Shown: positions 18,268 to 27,625 of the stretch, piece by piece
How the letters are laid out: every line of letters starts with the position of its first letter
Position numbering within the stretch: position 1 is the first letter of the stretch
Assembly: GCF_945956965.1 (NCBI RefSeq)
Contig: NZ_CAMFJS010000004.1
Span: forward strand, 154,505 to 218,504
DNA length: 64,000 bases
Reading direction: 5' to 3'
Origin: an uncultured Roseateles sp.
GTDB taxonomy: Bacteria > Pseudomonadota > Gammaproteobacteria > Burkholderiales > Burkholderiaceae_C
The notes under the pieces: model-generated
Database searches by the model: none
What the model was told of the DNA's origin: nothing
The model's input: only the letters and a program-made list of their open reading frames with translations
Position numbers and translations under genes: made by a program

Positions 18268-19248
18268 ATGCAATACCGTCGTCTGGGCCGTAGCGGCCTG
18301 CAAGTCTCTGAGCTGTCGCTGGGCTCGTGGATCACGTATCACAACCAGGTCGGCACCAAGGCGGCCACCGAGATGCTGGCTCAGGCTTTTGATGCCGGCG
18401 TGAACTTCTTCGACAACGCCGAGGTCTATGCCTCCGGCCAGAGCGAGGTGGTGATGGGCGAGGCCTTCAAGGCGCTGAACTGGCCGCGCCTGAACTACAT
18501 CGTCTCGACCAAGTTCTACTGGGGCCTGTCCCGCGAGGGCAATACGATCAACCGCAAGGACACGCTCAATCGCAAATACCTGATGCAGGCGATTGACGGC
18601 TCGCTCAAGCGCTTGCAGCTGGACTTTGTGGACCTGGTCTACTGCCATCGCCCCGACCCGCACACCCCGATCGAGGAAACCGTGCGCGCCATGCACGACA
18701 TGATCACCCAGGGCAAGGCGCTGTATTGGGGCACCAGCGAATGGTCGGCGTCGGACATCCGCGCCGCCTGGGAAATTGCCGAGCGCCACCACCTGCACAA
18801 GCCGGTGATGGAGCAGCCGCAATACAACCTCTTCCACCGCAAGCGGGTCGAGACCGAATACGCCCGCCTCTACGACGACCTGGGCCTGGGCCTGACCACC
18901 TGGAGCCCGCTGGCCTCCGGCTTGCTGACCGGCAAGTACAAGGCCGGCGTGCCCGAGGGCAGCCGCGGCGCGCTGGAAAGCATGAGCTGGATGCGTGAAG
19001 GCCTGACCGACCCGGTCAAGAACGCCGCCGTGGCGCAGCTCGAAGCCATCGCGGCCGAGCTGGGTGGCAATGTGGCCCAGCTGGCGATTGCCTGGGTCAA
19101 CAAGAACCCGCATGTCTCCACCGTGATCCTGGGCGCCAGCAAGTCCAGCCAGCTGACCGACAACCTGGGCGCCCTGGCGCTGACGCCCAAGCTCACGCCC
19201 GAGGTGATGGCGCGCATCGACGAGATCAGCAAGCCGCTGGCGCAATGA
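18268..19248 (+). CDS. Aldo/keto reductase (YghZ/Kv-beta-like subfamily)
   Basis: This NADPH-dependent (beta/alpha)8 oxidoreductase has 326 residues. It starts '[20 protein letters not shown]', the usual AKR opening. The catalytic tetrad is visible as Asp and Tyr in '[14 protein letters not shown]', Lys in 'YIVSTKFYW' and His in '[13 protein letters not shown]'. The C-terminal '[14 protein letters not shown]' binds the cofactor phosphate. The spacing and the motif 'GMGEAFK...NWPR'-like region fit the bacterial potassium-channel beta-subunit group, whose members reduce aldehydes such as methylglyoxal. The physiological substrate is unknown. ATG 18268 has GAAGGAG (18253-18259) 8 bp upstream. 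A 9-bp hairpin follows the gene. Confidence 0.92.
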   Translation: MQYRRLGRSGLQVSELSLGSWITYHNQVGTKAATEMLAQAFDAGVNFFDNAEVYASGQSEVVMGEAFKALNWPRLNYIVSTKFYWGLSREGNTINRKDTLNRKYLMQAIDGSLKRLQLDFVDLVYCHRPDPHTPIEETVRAMHDMITQGKALYWGTSEWSASDIRAAWEIAERHHLHKPVMEQPQYNLFHRKRVETEYARLYDDLGLGLTTWSPLASGLLTGKYKAGVPEGSRGALESMSWMREGLTDPVKNAAVAQLEAIAAELGGNVAQLAIAWVNKNPHVSTVILGASKSSQLTDNLGALALTPKLTPEVMARIDEISKPLAQ

Positions 19249-19278
19249 GCCTAGTGATTTGAGCCTGTTGGCAAGGCA

Positions 19279-19303
19279 CGGCAAAGGGCAAAAGCCTTTG
19301 CCG
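19279..19303. other. 9-bp hairpin between the aldo/keto reductase and GGDEF genes
   Basis: CGGCAAAGG (19279-19287) pairs perfectly with CCTTTGCCG (19295-19303) across a 7-nt loop, 31 bp after the reductase stop. There is no T-run after it, so it may be a Rho-type or mRNA-stabilising 3' structure. The next start codon is 22 bp away. Confidence 0.45.
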
Positions 19304-19325
19304 GCCTGGCCCTAATATCCGCCCA

Positions 19326-22300
19326 ATGGCTTTGACTGCACGCTATTCCTTGCTTCGATTGACCCCTGTTCTGAACCCTGCGCGCGCCTTGCTACGCGCG
19401 GCCCTGGCCTTGCCGCAATGGTTTTGGCCTTGCTGCGTGGCCTTGGCCTTGTGCGGCCTGGCTTTGCCGGGCGGGGCGCAAGGCTTGTCGCCCTCCGAGA
19501 TGGCGCCGCGGCTGGAGTCCCTGGGCCGCATGCCCAATAGCGTGGTGTCCGCCATGGCGGAAGACCAGGCGGGTTTTGTCTGGGTGGGCTCGGCGGCCGG
19601 GCTGATGCGTTTTGATGGCTATAGCTTCCGGCCGCTGCTGCTGCCGGGCGAGGGCGGGGCAGACAAACGCAGCCTGGGCTTTGTGCGCAGCTTGCTGGTG
19701 GCCAAGGACGGGCGGCTGTGGGTGGGTACAGACAGCGGGGGCGTGGTCGTGCATGACCCAGCCAGCGAGGCCATCAAGGTGCTGCCCAGCGACACGACGG
19801 GCAAGCCCGGCGGGGTGCCCGGCGGCACCATCCTGACCTTGGCCGAAGACCGCGATGGCGGCATCTGGGTGGGCAGCGGCTTGTATGGCCTGGCGCGTAT
19901 TGACCCGCTCACTTTGTCCTCGCGCAGTTATCGCCACAGTGATCGCGCTGGCAGCCTGCCGGACGACCGCGTGCATGCGGCTTTGGTGGATCGCCAGGGG
20001 GATTTGTGGGTTGGCGGCTTTGCCGGCCTGGCGCGCAAACGCGCGGGCAGTGATCAGTTTGAGACTGTGCCCCTGCCAGGCTTCAGCCGCTTGGATCCGC
20101 CGCCGCTGATTTTGCGTTTGATGGAGGCCGAGGATGGGCAGATCTGGGTGGCGACCCAGCAAGGGGATTTGCTGCTGCTCAGCGCGGGCAGCCGTGAGGC
20201 CCGGCTGCTTGAGCGGCGCGGCATTCGCGGCGCGATCTATGCGCTGATGAGCGCCAATGCGCGCCAGGTCTGGGTGGGCCGAGCCAGCGGGGTTGAGCTG
20301 CGCGCGGCAGCGGATGGGCGTGTGGAGCAGGTGCTGCGCCACAACCCGCGCAACCCGGCCACCTTGAGTGGCAATGAGGTGCGTAGCCTTTTGCGCGACC
20401 GGGCCGGCTCGGTCTGGGTGGGCGGCTTTGGCAGTGGTTTGCAGCGCTACAACGCCGACAACAAAAGCATAGGCGTGCGCCGCCTGGACGACAGCGATGA
20501 TGCGGTGTTTGAAGACCCCAGCGCGCGCGCTTTGCTGGAGCTGAGCAGTGGGGATATCTGGGTTGGCACCACCGCCAATGGCATCGGCATTCTGGACGAT
20601 CAGCTCAATCTGAAACGCCAGCTTCAGCTGGACACGCGACCGGCGGAGCACAGAAACGCGGCCACCATGCCGCCGATGCGGGTGGCGGCGATGGTGCAGA
20701 CCCGTGACGCCTCGATCTGGATCGGCTCGGAGTCGCGCCTCTTGCGCGTCAATGAACGCGGCCAGCTCTTGCAGTCGCTGAGCGTGGGCCAGGGCCGCGT
20801 GCGCCGCCTGGTCTTGGGCCGTGACGGCGTGCTGTGGGTGGGCACCCAAGATGGTTTGCAAAAGCTCGACCCTGGCCAAGCCGAGTTGCAGCGCATGAGC
20901 CAGGCGGCGGCGGAGCCCCTGCGTGGCGATATCAATGCCATGGTGGAGGCACCCGACGGCAGCTTGTGGGTGGGAGGCGAGACCGGCTTGTATCGCTTGA
21001 GCGCCGGGGCCCAAGCGCTGGAGAAAGTTCGCAGCCCCGCCGGTCGCGGCCTGGCCAACGCCACCATCACCGGGCTCTTGCTCGATCGCCGCCAGCAGCT
21101 GTGGGTGGACACCGCCGTTGGCCTGCACAAGATGGCGGCGTGGGACGGGCAAACCGCAGCCTTTGATCGCATCAGCGAGCGGCATGGCATCGCTGGGCGC
21201 GCTTTTGGCGCCAATTTGCTGGAGGACGGGCTGGGCCGCATCTGGAGTCAGGTCTATGTCTATGACCCGAACAAGGACCATCTGCATGAGCTGACGCCCG
21301 CCGATGGGGCCGATGCGGGCACCACCTGGTTCCGCTCCTACACCCAGTTGCGCAATGGCCGTTTCTTGTTTGGCTCCGGCAAGGGCTTGATGCTGGTGGA
21401 CGCGGATCAGTTCCAGACCTGGACCTATCAGCCGCCGGTGGTGGCGACCGAATTGCGCATTGATGGTGAGCGGGTCAATGTGGGCCGCTTGCAGCAAGGC
21501 TTGACACTCTCGCCGCAGCAACGGGGTTTCAGCCTGGAATTTGCCGCCCTGGACTACAGCGACCCCAGTCGCTGCCGCTATGCCTTTTGGCTGGAGGGCT
21601 TTGACAGCGGCTGGATCGAGACCGGCGCAGCGGCGCGGGTGGCCAGCTACAGCAATCTTGGCCCGGGCCACTACCGTTTGCGCGTCAAGGCCAGCAATCG
21701 CAGCGGCTTGTGGAGCCCGCATGAGCTGAGCATTCCGGTGCAGGTCATGCCGGCTTGGTGGCAGTCCTGGTGGGCGCTTTCCTTGTCCGGGCTGCTGGGC
21801 GTTTCGGTGCTGCTGGCCTTGATTCGCTGGCGCACCGCGGTCTTGGTACGGCGTCAGCATGCGCTGGAAGAGCGGGTGCGTGAGCGGACCGCCGAGTTGG
21901 AGCAATTGTCCCAAGCCCTGCATGAAAAAACCCTGGCCCTGGAAGAGCAGAGCCTGTCTGACCCGCTCACCGGTTTGCGCAACCGGCGCTTTTTGTCCCA
22001 GCACATCGAGGCCGATGTGGCCATGAGCTTGCGTCGGCACGAGGATTCGGCGCGCCATGCGGTGGTGGCCCCGGACGACGCCGATCTGGTCTTCTTCCTG
22101 CTCGACATCGACCATTTCAAGGACATCAATGACCAATTCGGCCATGCGGCCGGGGATCTGGTCTTGCAGCAGATGCGTGACCGGCTGCGCCTGGTCTTCC
22201 GCGAGAGCGACTATCTGGTGCGCTGGGGCGGTGAGGAATTCCTGATCGTGGCGCGTGAAAGCTCGCGCGCTCATGCGGCTGAGCTGGCCGCGCGCGCTTG

Positions 22301-22634
22301 CGCGGCGGTGGCGGAGCAGCCTTTCCGCCTGGACGATGGGCGCTTGCTCAACAAAACCTGTTCGCTGGGCTTTGCCTGTTTCCCGCTGGCGCCGGCCGCG
22401 CCGACGGCACTGGACTGGACCCAGGTGATTGACCTGGCCGATGCCGCGCTCTACCAAGTCAAGCGTGGTGGCCGCAATGGTTGGCTGGGTGCGATCAGCT
22501 GCGGAGGTGAGGATGCCGCTGCGGTGAAGGCTGCCGCACGCCAAGCCTGGGCGCGTTGGGTGGAAAGCGGCGACTTGCGGGTGGCGGGCGCCATCTCGCA
22601 GGGCCAAGCGCGCGAGATCTCCGGGCTGGCCTGA
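19326..22634 (+). CDS. Two-component-propeller / Y_Y_Y / GGDEF transmembrane diguanylate cyclase
   Basis: The protein has 1102 residues. A signal peptide or N-terminal helix is followed by many repeats of the 'DxxGxxWVGT' type (about residues 70-680), forming a periplasmic two-component-regulator beta-propeller. A Y_Y_Y domain ('YAFWLEGFDSGW... YSNLGPGHYRLRVKA') comes next, then a membrane helix near residue 815, a short coiled coil and a GGDEF domain. The catalytic motif is GGEEF at 968-972. The RxxD inhibitory site is RESD at 959-962, five residues upstream as required, so the enzyme probably makes c-di-GMP with product inhibition. The architecture implies sensing of an external, perhaps polysaccharide, ligand. 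The gene converges 10 bp from the next GGDEF gene. Confidence 0.93.
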   Translation: MALTARYSLLRLTPVLNPARALLRAALALPQWFWPCCVALALCGLALPGGAQGLSPSEMAPRLESLGRMPNSVVSAMAEDQAGFVWVGSAAGLMRFDGYSFRPLLLPGEGGADKRSLGFVRSLLVAKDGRLWVGTDSGGVVVHDPASEAIKVLPSDTTGKPGGVPGGTILTLAEDRDGGIWVGSGLYGLARIDPLTLSSRSYRHSDRAGSLPDDRVHAALVDRQGDLWVGGFAGLARKRAGSDQFETVPLPGFSRLDPPPLILRLMEAEDGQIWVATQQGDLLLLSAGSREARLLERRGIRGAIYALMSANARQVWVGRASGVELRAAADGRVEQVLRHNPRNPATLSGNEVRSLLRDRAGSVWVGGFGSGLQRYNADNKSIGVRRLDDSDDAVFEDPSARALLELSSGDIWVGTTANGIGILDDQLNLKRQLQLDTRPAEHRNAATMPPMRVAAMVQTRDASIWIGSESRLLRVNERGQLLQSLSVGQGRVRRLVLGRDGVLWVGTQDGLQKLDPGQAELQRMSQAAAEPLRGDINAMVEAPDGSLWVGGETGLYRLSAGAQALEKVRSPAGRGLANATITGLLLDRRQQLWVDTAVGLHKMAAWDGQTAAFDRISERHGIAGRAFGANLLEDGLGRIWSQVYVYDPNKDHLHELTPADGADAGTTWFRSYTQLRNGRFLFGSGKGLMLVDADQFQTWTYQPPVVATELRIDGERVNVGRLQQGLTLSPQQRGFSLEFAALDYSDPSRCRYAFWLEGFDSGWIETGAAARVASYSNLGPGHYRLRVKASNRSGLWSPHELSIPVQVMPAWWQSWWALSLSGLLGVSVLLALIRWRTAVLVRRQHALEERVRERTAELEQLSQALHEKTLALEEQSLSDPLTGLRNRRFLSQHIEADVAMSLRRHEDSARHAVVAPDDADLVFFLLDIDHFKDINDQFGHAAGDLVLQQMRDRLRLVFRESDYLVRWGGEEFLIVARESSRAHAAELAARACAAVAEQPFRLDDGRLLNKTCSLGFACFPLAPAAPTALDWTQVIDLADAALYQVKRGGRNGWLGAISCGGEDAAAVKAAARQAWARWVESGDLRVAGAISQGQAREISGLA

Positions 22635-22644
22635 TCCACCGGCT

Positions 22645-24534
22645 TTAGCTGCTCGCGACGGGCTGCGCCGCCACGGCCCGGTCGCGGCCTTCGGCCTTGG
22701 CTTGATACAGGGCCTGGTCCGCCAGTGCCAGCCATTGGCCGGTATGGCTGCCTGGTTTCGGTACCTGGGTGACCAGGCCGATGCTGAAGGTCAGCAGCTC
22801 GCCATGGGGTGAATTGGCATGGCTGATATGGGCGGCGCGCAGCAGCTCCCGGCAGCGTGCGGCCACGGCCAGGGCGCCATCGGCATCGGTCTGGGCCAGC
22901 AGGATGACGAACTCTTCGCCGCCATAGCGGGCCACCAGATCGGCGGGTCGGCTGGCGCTGCGGCGCAGCACCTCGGCCACGCGCGCCAGGCATTGATCGC
23001 CGGCTTGATGGCCGTAATGGTCGTTGTAGAGCTTGAAGTGATCCACATCGATCAGCGCCAGGCTCAGCGGCTGGCCGCTGCGCAGGCCGCGCCGCCATTC
23101 ATCGTCCAGCCGGTCCATCAGCAAGCGCCGGTTCGCCAGGTCGGTCAGTGAATCGGTGGTGGACAGGCGCAGCAGCCGTGCATTGGCGACTTGCAACTCC
23201 TGCTCGAACTGCTTGCGCTGGGTGATGTCGGACAAAACGGCGACGAACAAGTCATTGTCCTGGTCCGGCACAACGGCCAGCGCCAGTTGCACCGTCAATG
23301 TCTGCCCGTTCTTGTGCCGGCCGGCCACCTCGCAGGCGCTGCCAAAGACCTCGCCGCTTTGCTCGGGGATCAGCAGGGATATGGCGCTGCCCACCATCTC
23401 TTCGCGTGAGTAGCCGAACAAGCGTTCCACCGCGGGGTTGCAGCTCAGGATCACGCCGTCCTCGTCGAGCGTCAGGATGGAGACGCCGGCCGTGCCGATG
23501 ATGGCCTTGAGCTTGGCCTGGCTGGCTTTGAGGGCCTGCTCTTTGTGGATCAGGTCACTGACGTCTTGCCGCACCGTCAACACAAAGCCCTCGGGCGTGC
23601 GAGTCTCGGTGGTCTTGAGCCACAGGCCGCCCGGCGTCTGGTTCAGCAGGGTCAGGTCTTGCTGGCCGCGCAGGGTTTTGCGGTCGAGCAGGCGGGCTTG
23701 CCTGCGCGCCTCGGGGTCGCTGGGCAGCAAATCGTCAAACCAGCTGGACTGGGCCAGCGTTTCATAGTCCTTGCCGACCGCCTGCGCATTGTTGCGATGT
23801 GGCAGCCAGTTGACCATGCGCTGATTGACCAGCACCAGGCGGTCTTGTTCATCGTAGATTTCGATGCCGGCCGGCATGGCATCGATGGCGCGTTCCATCA
23901 GTTGGCGATCGTGCTGGGCCTGGGCTTGGGTGGCGGCCAGTGCTTGCTGAGCGTGAATCAGCTCGGTCACATCCAGGCGCAGGCCCACCACATAGCCCGA
24001 GGGCGTGCGCTGTTCGTAAACATGCAGCCAGCGCTCCCCGTAATGCTGCAAAAGCGGTTCCTTGCGGCTGCCGCGCTGGGCCAGGCGCTCTTCCAGCCAG
24101 CGGGTTTCATTGCCCACGGCGTCGCGCAGCGCGCCGCTCTGCAGCGTTTTTTGCAGCACGGTGTGCAAGGACACCCCCGGCTTCAGATCGGCTGCCACAT
24201 TGGGGAAGAGCTGGCGCAGGGTTTGGTTGCACAGCATCAGCCGGTCGCGACGGTCCCACAGGTCGAAGCCGGCCGGCAAGGCTTCGATGGCTTCGTTGAT
24301 GATTTGCTGCCAGTCTTGCTCACGGGCCAGTTGGGCCGCCAGGCTGCGCTGCCAGGCCCGCCAGGCGCCCCATAAGCAAAACAGCAGCGCGCACAAGCTG
24401 AGTGTTTGCAACTCGCCGGGCACATGCGGCGTGAATTGCAGGGTCAGCGCCGCCAAGGCCAATACCGCTGCCGCACCTAGCCATCGCGGCAGAGCGCGCA
24501 AGTTCTCCTTGTGCTGTAGGAATACATCTGCCAT
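22645..24534 (-). CDS. Membrane PAS-PAS-PAS-GGDEF diguanylate cyclase
   Basis: The 629-residue protein has two N-terminal membrane helices (about residues 17-60) with no room for a periplasmic sensor. Three PAS-like domains follow ('FDLWDRRDRLMLCNQ', 'GIEIYDEQDRLVLVNQ', and 'SILTLDEDGVILSCNPA'). The third has a canonical PAS/PAC boundary. A GGDEF domain has GGEEF at 538-542 and an intact RPAD I-site at 529-532. This predicts an active diguanylate cyclase responding to a cytosolic or membrane signal such as redox state or a small ligand. No EAL domain is present. It lies tail to tail with the propeller GGDEF gene. The ATG at 24534 is the natural start. Confidence 0.92.
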   Translation of the reverse strand: MADVFLQHKENLRALPRWLGAAAVLALAALTLQFTPHVPGELQTLSLCALLFCLWGAWRAWQRSLAAQLAREQDWQQIINEAIEALPAGFDLWDRRDRLMLCNQTLRQLFPNVAADLKPGVSLHTVLQKTLQSGALRDAVGNETRWLEERLAQRGSRKEPLLQHYGERWLHVYEQRTPSGYVVGLRLDVTELIHAQQALAATQAQAQHDRQLMERAIDAMPAGIEIYDEQDRLVLVNQRMVNWLPHRNNAQAVGKDYETLAQSSWFDDLLPSDPEARRQARLLDRKTLRGQQDLTLLNQTPGGLWLKTTETRTPEGFVLTVRQDVSDLIHKEQALKASQAKLKAIIGTAGVSILTLDEDGVILSCNPAVERLFGYSREEMVGSAISLLIPEQSGEVFGSACEVAGRHKNGQTLTVQLALAVVPDQDNDLFVAVLSDITQRKQFEQELQVANARLLRLSTTDSLTDLANRRLLMDRLDDEWRRGLRSGQPLSLALIDVDHFKLYNDHYGHQAGDQCLARVAEVLRRSASRPADLVARYGGEEFVILLAQTDADGALAVAARCRELLRAAHISHANSPHGELLTFSIGLVTQVPKPGSHTGQWLALADQALYQAKAEGRDRAVAAQPVASS

Positions 24535-24624
24535 GGGCGCCCAAGCTTGCGCGGGGTCCTTCGCATGAGTCTTGGCACCCCGACCGAGCTATTCTGGCTG
24601 ACTTGTCAGGGTGACCTATGGGGA

Positions 24625-25350
24625 CTAATCCGAATGCCTTTCAGGCGGGGGCTGCAAGGCGGCCCAGCGCTGCGGCGTGCCCACGTCGACCCAGGTGCCG
24701 CGGTACAGCTCCGCACCCAGGGCCTGGCGCGCAATGGCGTCTTCCAGGGTGGGGCGCAAGGCAGCTTTCTGGCCCAGCGGCAAGCCCGCGAACAGGCGAC
24801 GTTTGAACAGGCCCACGCTGGCCCAGGTGTAGCGCGGCAGAACCTCATTGCTGGCCAGGCCTTGTGGGCTGATACCGAAGTCACCGTTGGGATGGTGGGG
24901 GCTGTTGGGCGCCAGCCAAAGGTGGGCGTCCAGCGGGCCTTGGCTGAAGGCCTGGGCAAAGCCGGCATCGAACTGGAAATCGGGCAGGTAGACGTCGCCT
25001 GAGACGACCCAGAAGCTTTCATCCCCGTCGGCACACAGCCAATCCAGCGCGCGGCGGATGCCGCCGGCCGTCTCCAGCGCGCCGCCGGGTTCGGCCGACT
25101 CGTCGCTGTAATGCAGGCGCAGGCCGGGGAACTGGGCGGCGAAGCGCGTACCGTCACCCAAGAGCTGCGGAAACTGGGGGCTGAGCCAGGCGGTGTTGAT
25201 GACGATGTCGCGCACACCGCTTCGGGCCAAGGCCTCGATATGCCATTCGATCAAGGGCCGGCCCATCACGGGCAGCAGGGGTTTGGGGCAGTGGTCGGTG
25301 AGCGGCCGCATGCGCTCACCGCGCCCGGCCGCGAGGATGATGGCTCGCAT
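24625..25350 (-). CDS. murU: Sugar-1-phosphate nucleotidyltransferase, MurU-like
   Basis: The 241-residue nucleotidyltransferase begins 'MRAIILAAGRGERMRPLTD' followed by 'PKPLLPVMGRPLIEW', the signature of NTP-sugar pyrophosphorylases. The metal-binding Asp is in 'VVSGDVYLPDF', and the C-terminus has 'WVDVGTPQRW'. The size and motifs fit MurU, which makes UDP-MurNAc from MurNAc-1-phosphate in peptidoglycan recycling. MurU usually sits beside the kinase gene amgK, which is absent here, so the assignment is by sequence likeness only. The ATG at 25350 is used; an upstream start adds nine unrelated residues. The gene lies downstream of the PEP-CTERM cluster on the same strand. Confidence 0.82.
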   Translation of the reverse strand: MRAIILAAGRGERMRPLTDHCPKPLLPVMGRPLIEWHIEALARSGVRDIVINTAWLSPQFPQLLGDGTRFAAQFPGLRLHYSDESAEPGGALETAGGIRRALDWLCADGDESFWVVSGDVYLPDFQFDAGFAQAFSQGPLDAHLWLAPNSPHHPNGDFGISPQGLASNEVLPRYTWASVGLFKRRLFAGLPLGQKAALRPTLEDAIARQALGAELYRGTWVDVGTPQRWAALQPPPERHSD

Positions 25351-25442
25351 GGCCGGGAGTGTAGGGCCAGCCCTCACTCACATGCCCAAGTCCTATCCCG
25401 GGCGCTGGGCCTTGCCGCCCTGCCAAGCGCCCAGCCAGGAAC

Positions 25443-26774
25443 TCAGCGCGCGCGCTGCCGGCGGCTCGCCATCCAGCCCAGCAAGCCCAGCCCGCCCAAC
25501 ATCAGCGCGTAGCTGCTGGGTTCGGGCACGCTGCTCACGGTCAGCTTGCCGAGGATGCCGTCTTCTTCCAGGTTGGGGCCAGCGGTGAAGTAGAGCGAGT
25601 TGGCGTCGCCCAAGCCGACGCCATTGCCGAAGGTCAGACCCCAGATGCCGTCGATGAAGATGTTCTTGCCTTGCGCATCTTTGAGCTTGCCCAGCGTGGC
25701 GCCGGTGTTCGGATCCAATGCCGCGATCGAGCCGTCACCGAAGTTGGCCACCAGCAGCTTGCCGCCGAAGGCTCCGAAGCCGCTGGGCGCCAGGGCAACG
25801 CCCCAGGGGGCATTCAGATCGAGTTGATCGTCAAAGTCTTGCACGATGTGGCCGTCATGGTCGTAGGCGACGACGCGGCCATGCGCGGCCGCGCGCACCG
25901 GCTCACTCGGCACGTCGGGGTCGTACTCGCTGGCGGCGTAGCTGACGTAGAGGCGACCGCCGATGTCCTGGATGTTGAAGGGCATGAAGTCGTTCTGCAG
26001 CGCCTTCGGGCGCTCGAAGACGACGCTGGCGCTGATGTCATTCCACTGGTTGTCGAAGGTCATGATGCGGTTGTTGGCGAAGTCGGTGGCGTAGAGCCGG
26101 TTGTTCGCCACCTTGTTGCCGCTGGCATCGAGCTTGAAGGCCGAGGTGCTCATGGCCACGCCGGTGAAATTGGGCGTGAATTGATAGCCGTTATTGCTGG
26201 CCCAGGCGCCGGAAAAGTCTTTCACCACCACGGCCTCGTTCATGCCGGGGTTGGTGCCGGAGCGCCAGGCGTTGATCGTGCCTTCCAGGGTCACGAACAC
26301 GAATTTGGTGGAGCCGGCGGTGTTGGGCGCAGCGGCCCCGGTGTGCCAGTTGGTGGCCGCACCCGAGACGAAGAATTCGGTCGGCTGGCCGGCAATATCG
26401 CTGGCCGCGTTGTAGACCTGACCGGTGACTTGCGGCGCGTAGGGCGCAGTGCCTGCGGCCTGGCCGATGGGGATGACCTTGAGGCCGTCTTGGTACAGGG
26501 GCTTGCCGCCCACATCGCCGATATAGGTGGTGGTGGTGCCGGTGCCGGCATTGCTGGTCCAGATGTGGCCGCCAATGCCGGGGGGGCGCAGGGCGATGCC
26601 CCAGGGATTGACCAAGTTGGGATCGACCATGACGGTCGGCTTGTACTTGGCGTCATTGGCGACCAGGATGGTGGTGTCGTAGCTATTGCTCGCTGCGGCC
26701 TGCGTTGCGCCGGCGCTGCCCAGGCCCAGGGTAATGGCCAGCAAGGCGTGGAGGGTGTTGATGTTGTGTTGCAT
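25443..26774 (-). CDS. TIGR03118-family beta-propeller protein with PEP-CTERM sorting signal
   Basis: This exported protein has 443 residues: a signal peptide (ending near 'AGATQAAAS'), a six- or seven-bladed NHL-like propeller and a PEP-CTERM tail. TIGR03118 hallmarks include 'NPWGIALRP', 'FNIQDIGGRLYVSYA', 'NAPWGVALAPSGFGAFGGKL' and 'FIDGIWGLTFGNG'. The tail reads 'VPEPSSYALMLGGLG', then a hydrophobic helix and 'RRQRAR', the signal recognised by exosortase. Function is unknown; family members are probably surface or matrix proteins. The ATG at 26774 follows an AGGA element. The gene is the last of three same-strand genes, with the 2OG oxygenase and another PEP-CTERM gene upstream. The exosortase is not in the window. 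Confidence 0.9.
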   Translation of the reverse strand: MQHNINTLHALLAITLGLGSAGATQAAASNSYDTTILVANDAKYKPTVMVDPNLVNPWGIALRPPGIGGHIWTSNAGTGTTTTYIGDVGGKPLYQDGLKVIPIGQAAGTAPYAPQVTGQVYNAASDIAGQPTEFFVSGAATNWHTGAAAPNTAGSTKFVFVTLEGTINAWRSGTNPGMNEAVVVKDFSGAWASNNGYQFTPNFTGVAMSTSAFKLDASGNKVANNRLYATDFANNRIMTFDNQWNDISASVVFERPKALQNDFMPFNIQDIGGRLYVSYAASEYDPDVPSEPVRAAAHGRVVAYDHDGHIVQDFDDQLDLNAPWGVALAPSGFGAFGGKLLVANFGDGSIAALDPNTGATLGKLKDAQGKNIFIDGIWGLTFGNGVGLGDANSLYFTAGPNLEEDGILGKLTVSSVPEPSSYALMLGGLGLLGWMASRRQRAR

Positions 26775-26879
26775 GGGAGTGGTCCTGTAACTCGTCCGGT
26801 TCAAAAGGCACGATGCCTGCTGCATATGACGGCTTGTTGTCATGTCTTCGCCTCCCCCGCGACCGGAGGGGGCGCGTGA

Positions 26880-27512
26880 TCAACGGCGCCGCGCGAAGCG
26901 GGCGTTGAAGGCGATGGAAATGCGTTCTTCCTGGCTGCGGTTTGGTGCCACCCAATGCTTGAGGTAGGACGGAAACAGCAGCAATTGGCCGGCTTGCGGC
27001 CGCACGCTGTATTTGCTGGCAAAGCAGGGGGCACCTTCGACGGTGAGGGTGCGGACATTGGTGCGCGAGTCCAGGAACTCGACCTCGCCGCTGCGCCCTT
27101 CGCCGGCCGGGGTCTGCACGTAATAGCAGCCCGACCACACCCAGCCCGGGTGCTCATGCGGGGCATTCATGCCGCCGGGGCCGAGGATGTTGATCCAGCC
27201 CTCGGCCTGGATGCCGAACTGGCTGAAGTCATAAGCCGGCGCCATCTGCAAGGTGGCCTGGCGCAGCGCTTCGATGATTTGCGTGCGCAGGGCGGCGCAG
27301 CCGGGTTCCGCTTGGCCGTCGCGTTCGAAGAAATCGTCCTCGGAATGCCAGCCTTCAATATTGCTGCGACTCAAGCCTTGGGAGGCCGCGCGGCGCGCGA
27401 GCGCCTCGGCCTTGAGTTGCGCATTCAGCTCGGCGGCCTGCGCCAGTTCAAACACCAGCAGCGGCGAGAAAAACAGGGGCTCGACACTTTGCAAGCTCAG
27501 TGATGGATTCAT
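26880..27512 (-). CDS. Putative 2OG-Fe(II) oxygenase (TIGR02466 type)
   Basis: The 210-residue protein has the double-stranded beta-helix iron motif. 'MNAPHEHPGWVWSGCYYV' supplies paired histidines, and 'LLLFPSYLKHWVAPN' supplies the distal His, with Arg in 'EERISIAFNARF' likely binding 2-oxoglutarate. The pattern fits the uncharacterised TIGR02466 family. It lies between two PEP-CTERM genes on the same strand, so hydroxylation of a secreted or surface product is an attractive but untested idea; it has no signal peptide and should be cytosolic. The ATG at 27512 lies 17 bp after a strong hairpin (27529-27570) and has no clear Shine-Dalgarno sequence. Confidence 0.83.
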   Translation of the reverse strand: MNPSLSLQSVEPLFFSPLLVFELAQAAELNAQLKAEALARRAASQGLSRSNIEGWHSEDDFFERDGQAEPGCAALRTQIIEALRQATLQMAPAYDFSQFGIQAEGWINILGPGGMNAPHEHPGWVWSGCYYVQTPAGEGRSGEVEFLDSRTNVRTLTVEGAPCFASKYSVRPQAGQLLLFPSYLKHWVAPNRSQEERISIAFNARFARRR

Positions 27513-27528
27513 GGTGTTTCACACAAGA

Positions 27529-27570
27529 CTGCGCCCGTTGCCCAGCTCAGAGGCCGGGCAGCGGGCGCAG
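27529..27570 (-). other. Strong intercistronic hairpin between the PEP-CTERM and oxygenase genes
   Basis: CTGCGCCCG (27529-27537) pairs with CGGGCGCAG (27562-27570), then a T-G wobble, then TGCCC (27539-27543) with GGGCA (27556-27560). This gives a 15-pair stem with a 12-nt loop. It lies 55 bp after the stop of the upstream gene and 17 bp before the oxygenase ATG. No T-run follows on the minus strand, so attenuation, partial termination or mRNA protection are all possible. Confidence 0.6.
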
Positions 27571-27625
27571 GGTCAGTGGCAGGGGCCGACCCGCGAGGGG
27601 CCGGCGGCGCGCACCCGTGGGACGA

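Noticed and set aside
19392..22607. A 1071-codon minus-strand open frame opposite the propeller GGDEF gene
   Set aside because: Amino-acid composition typical of antisense frames; the plus-strand protein has clear repeats and GGEEF.
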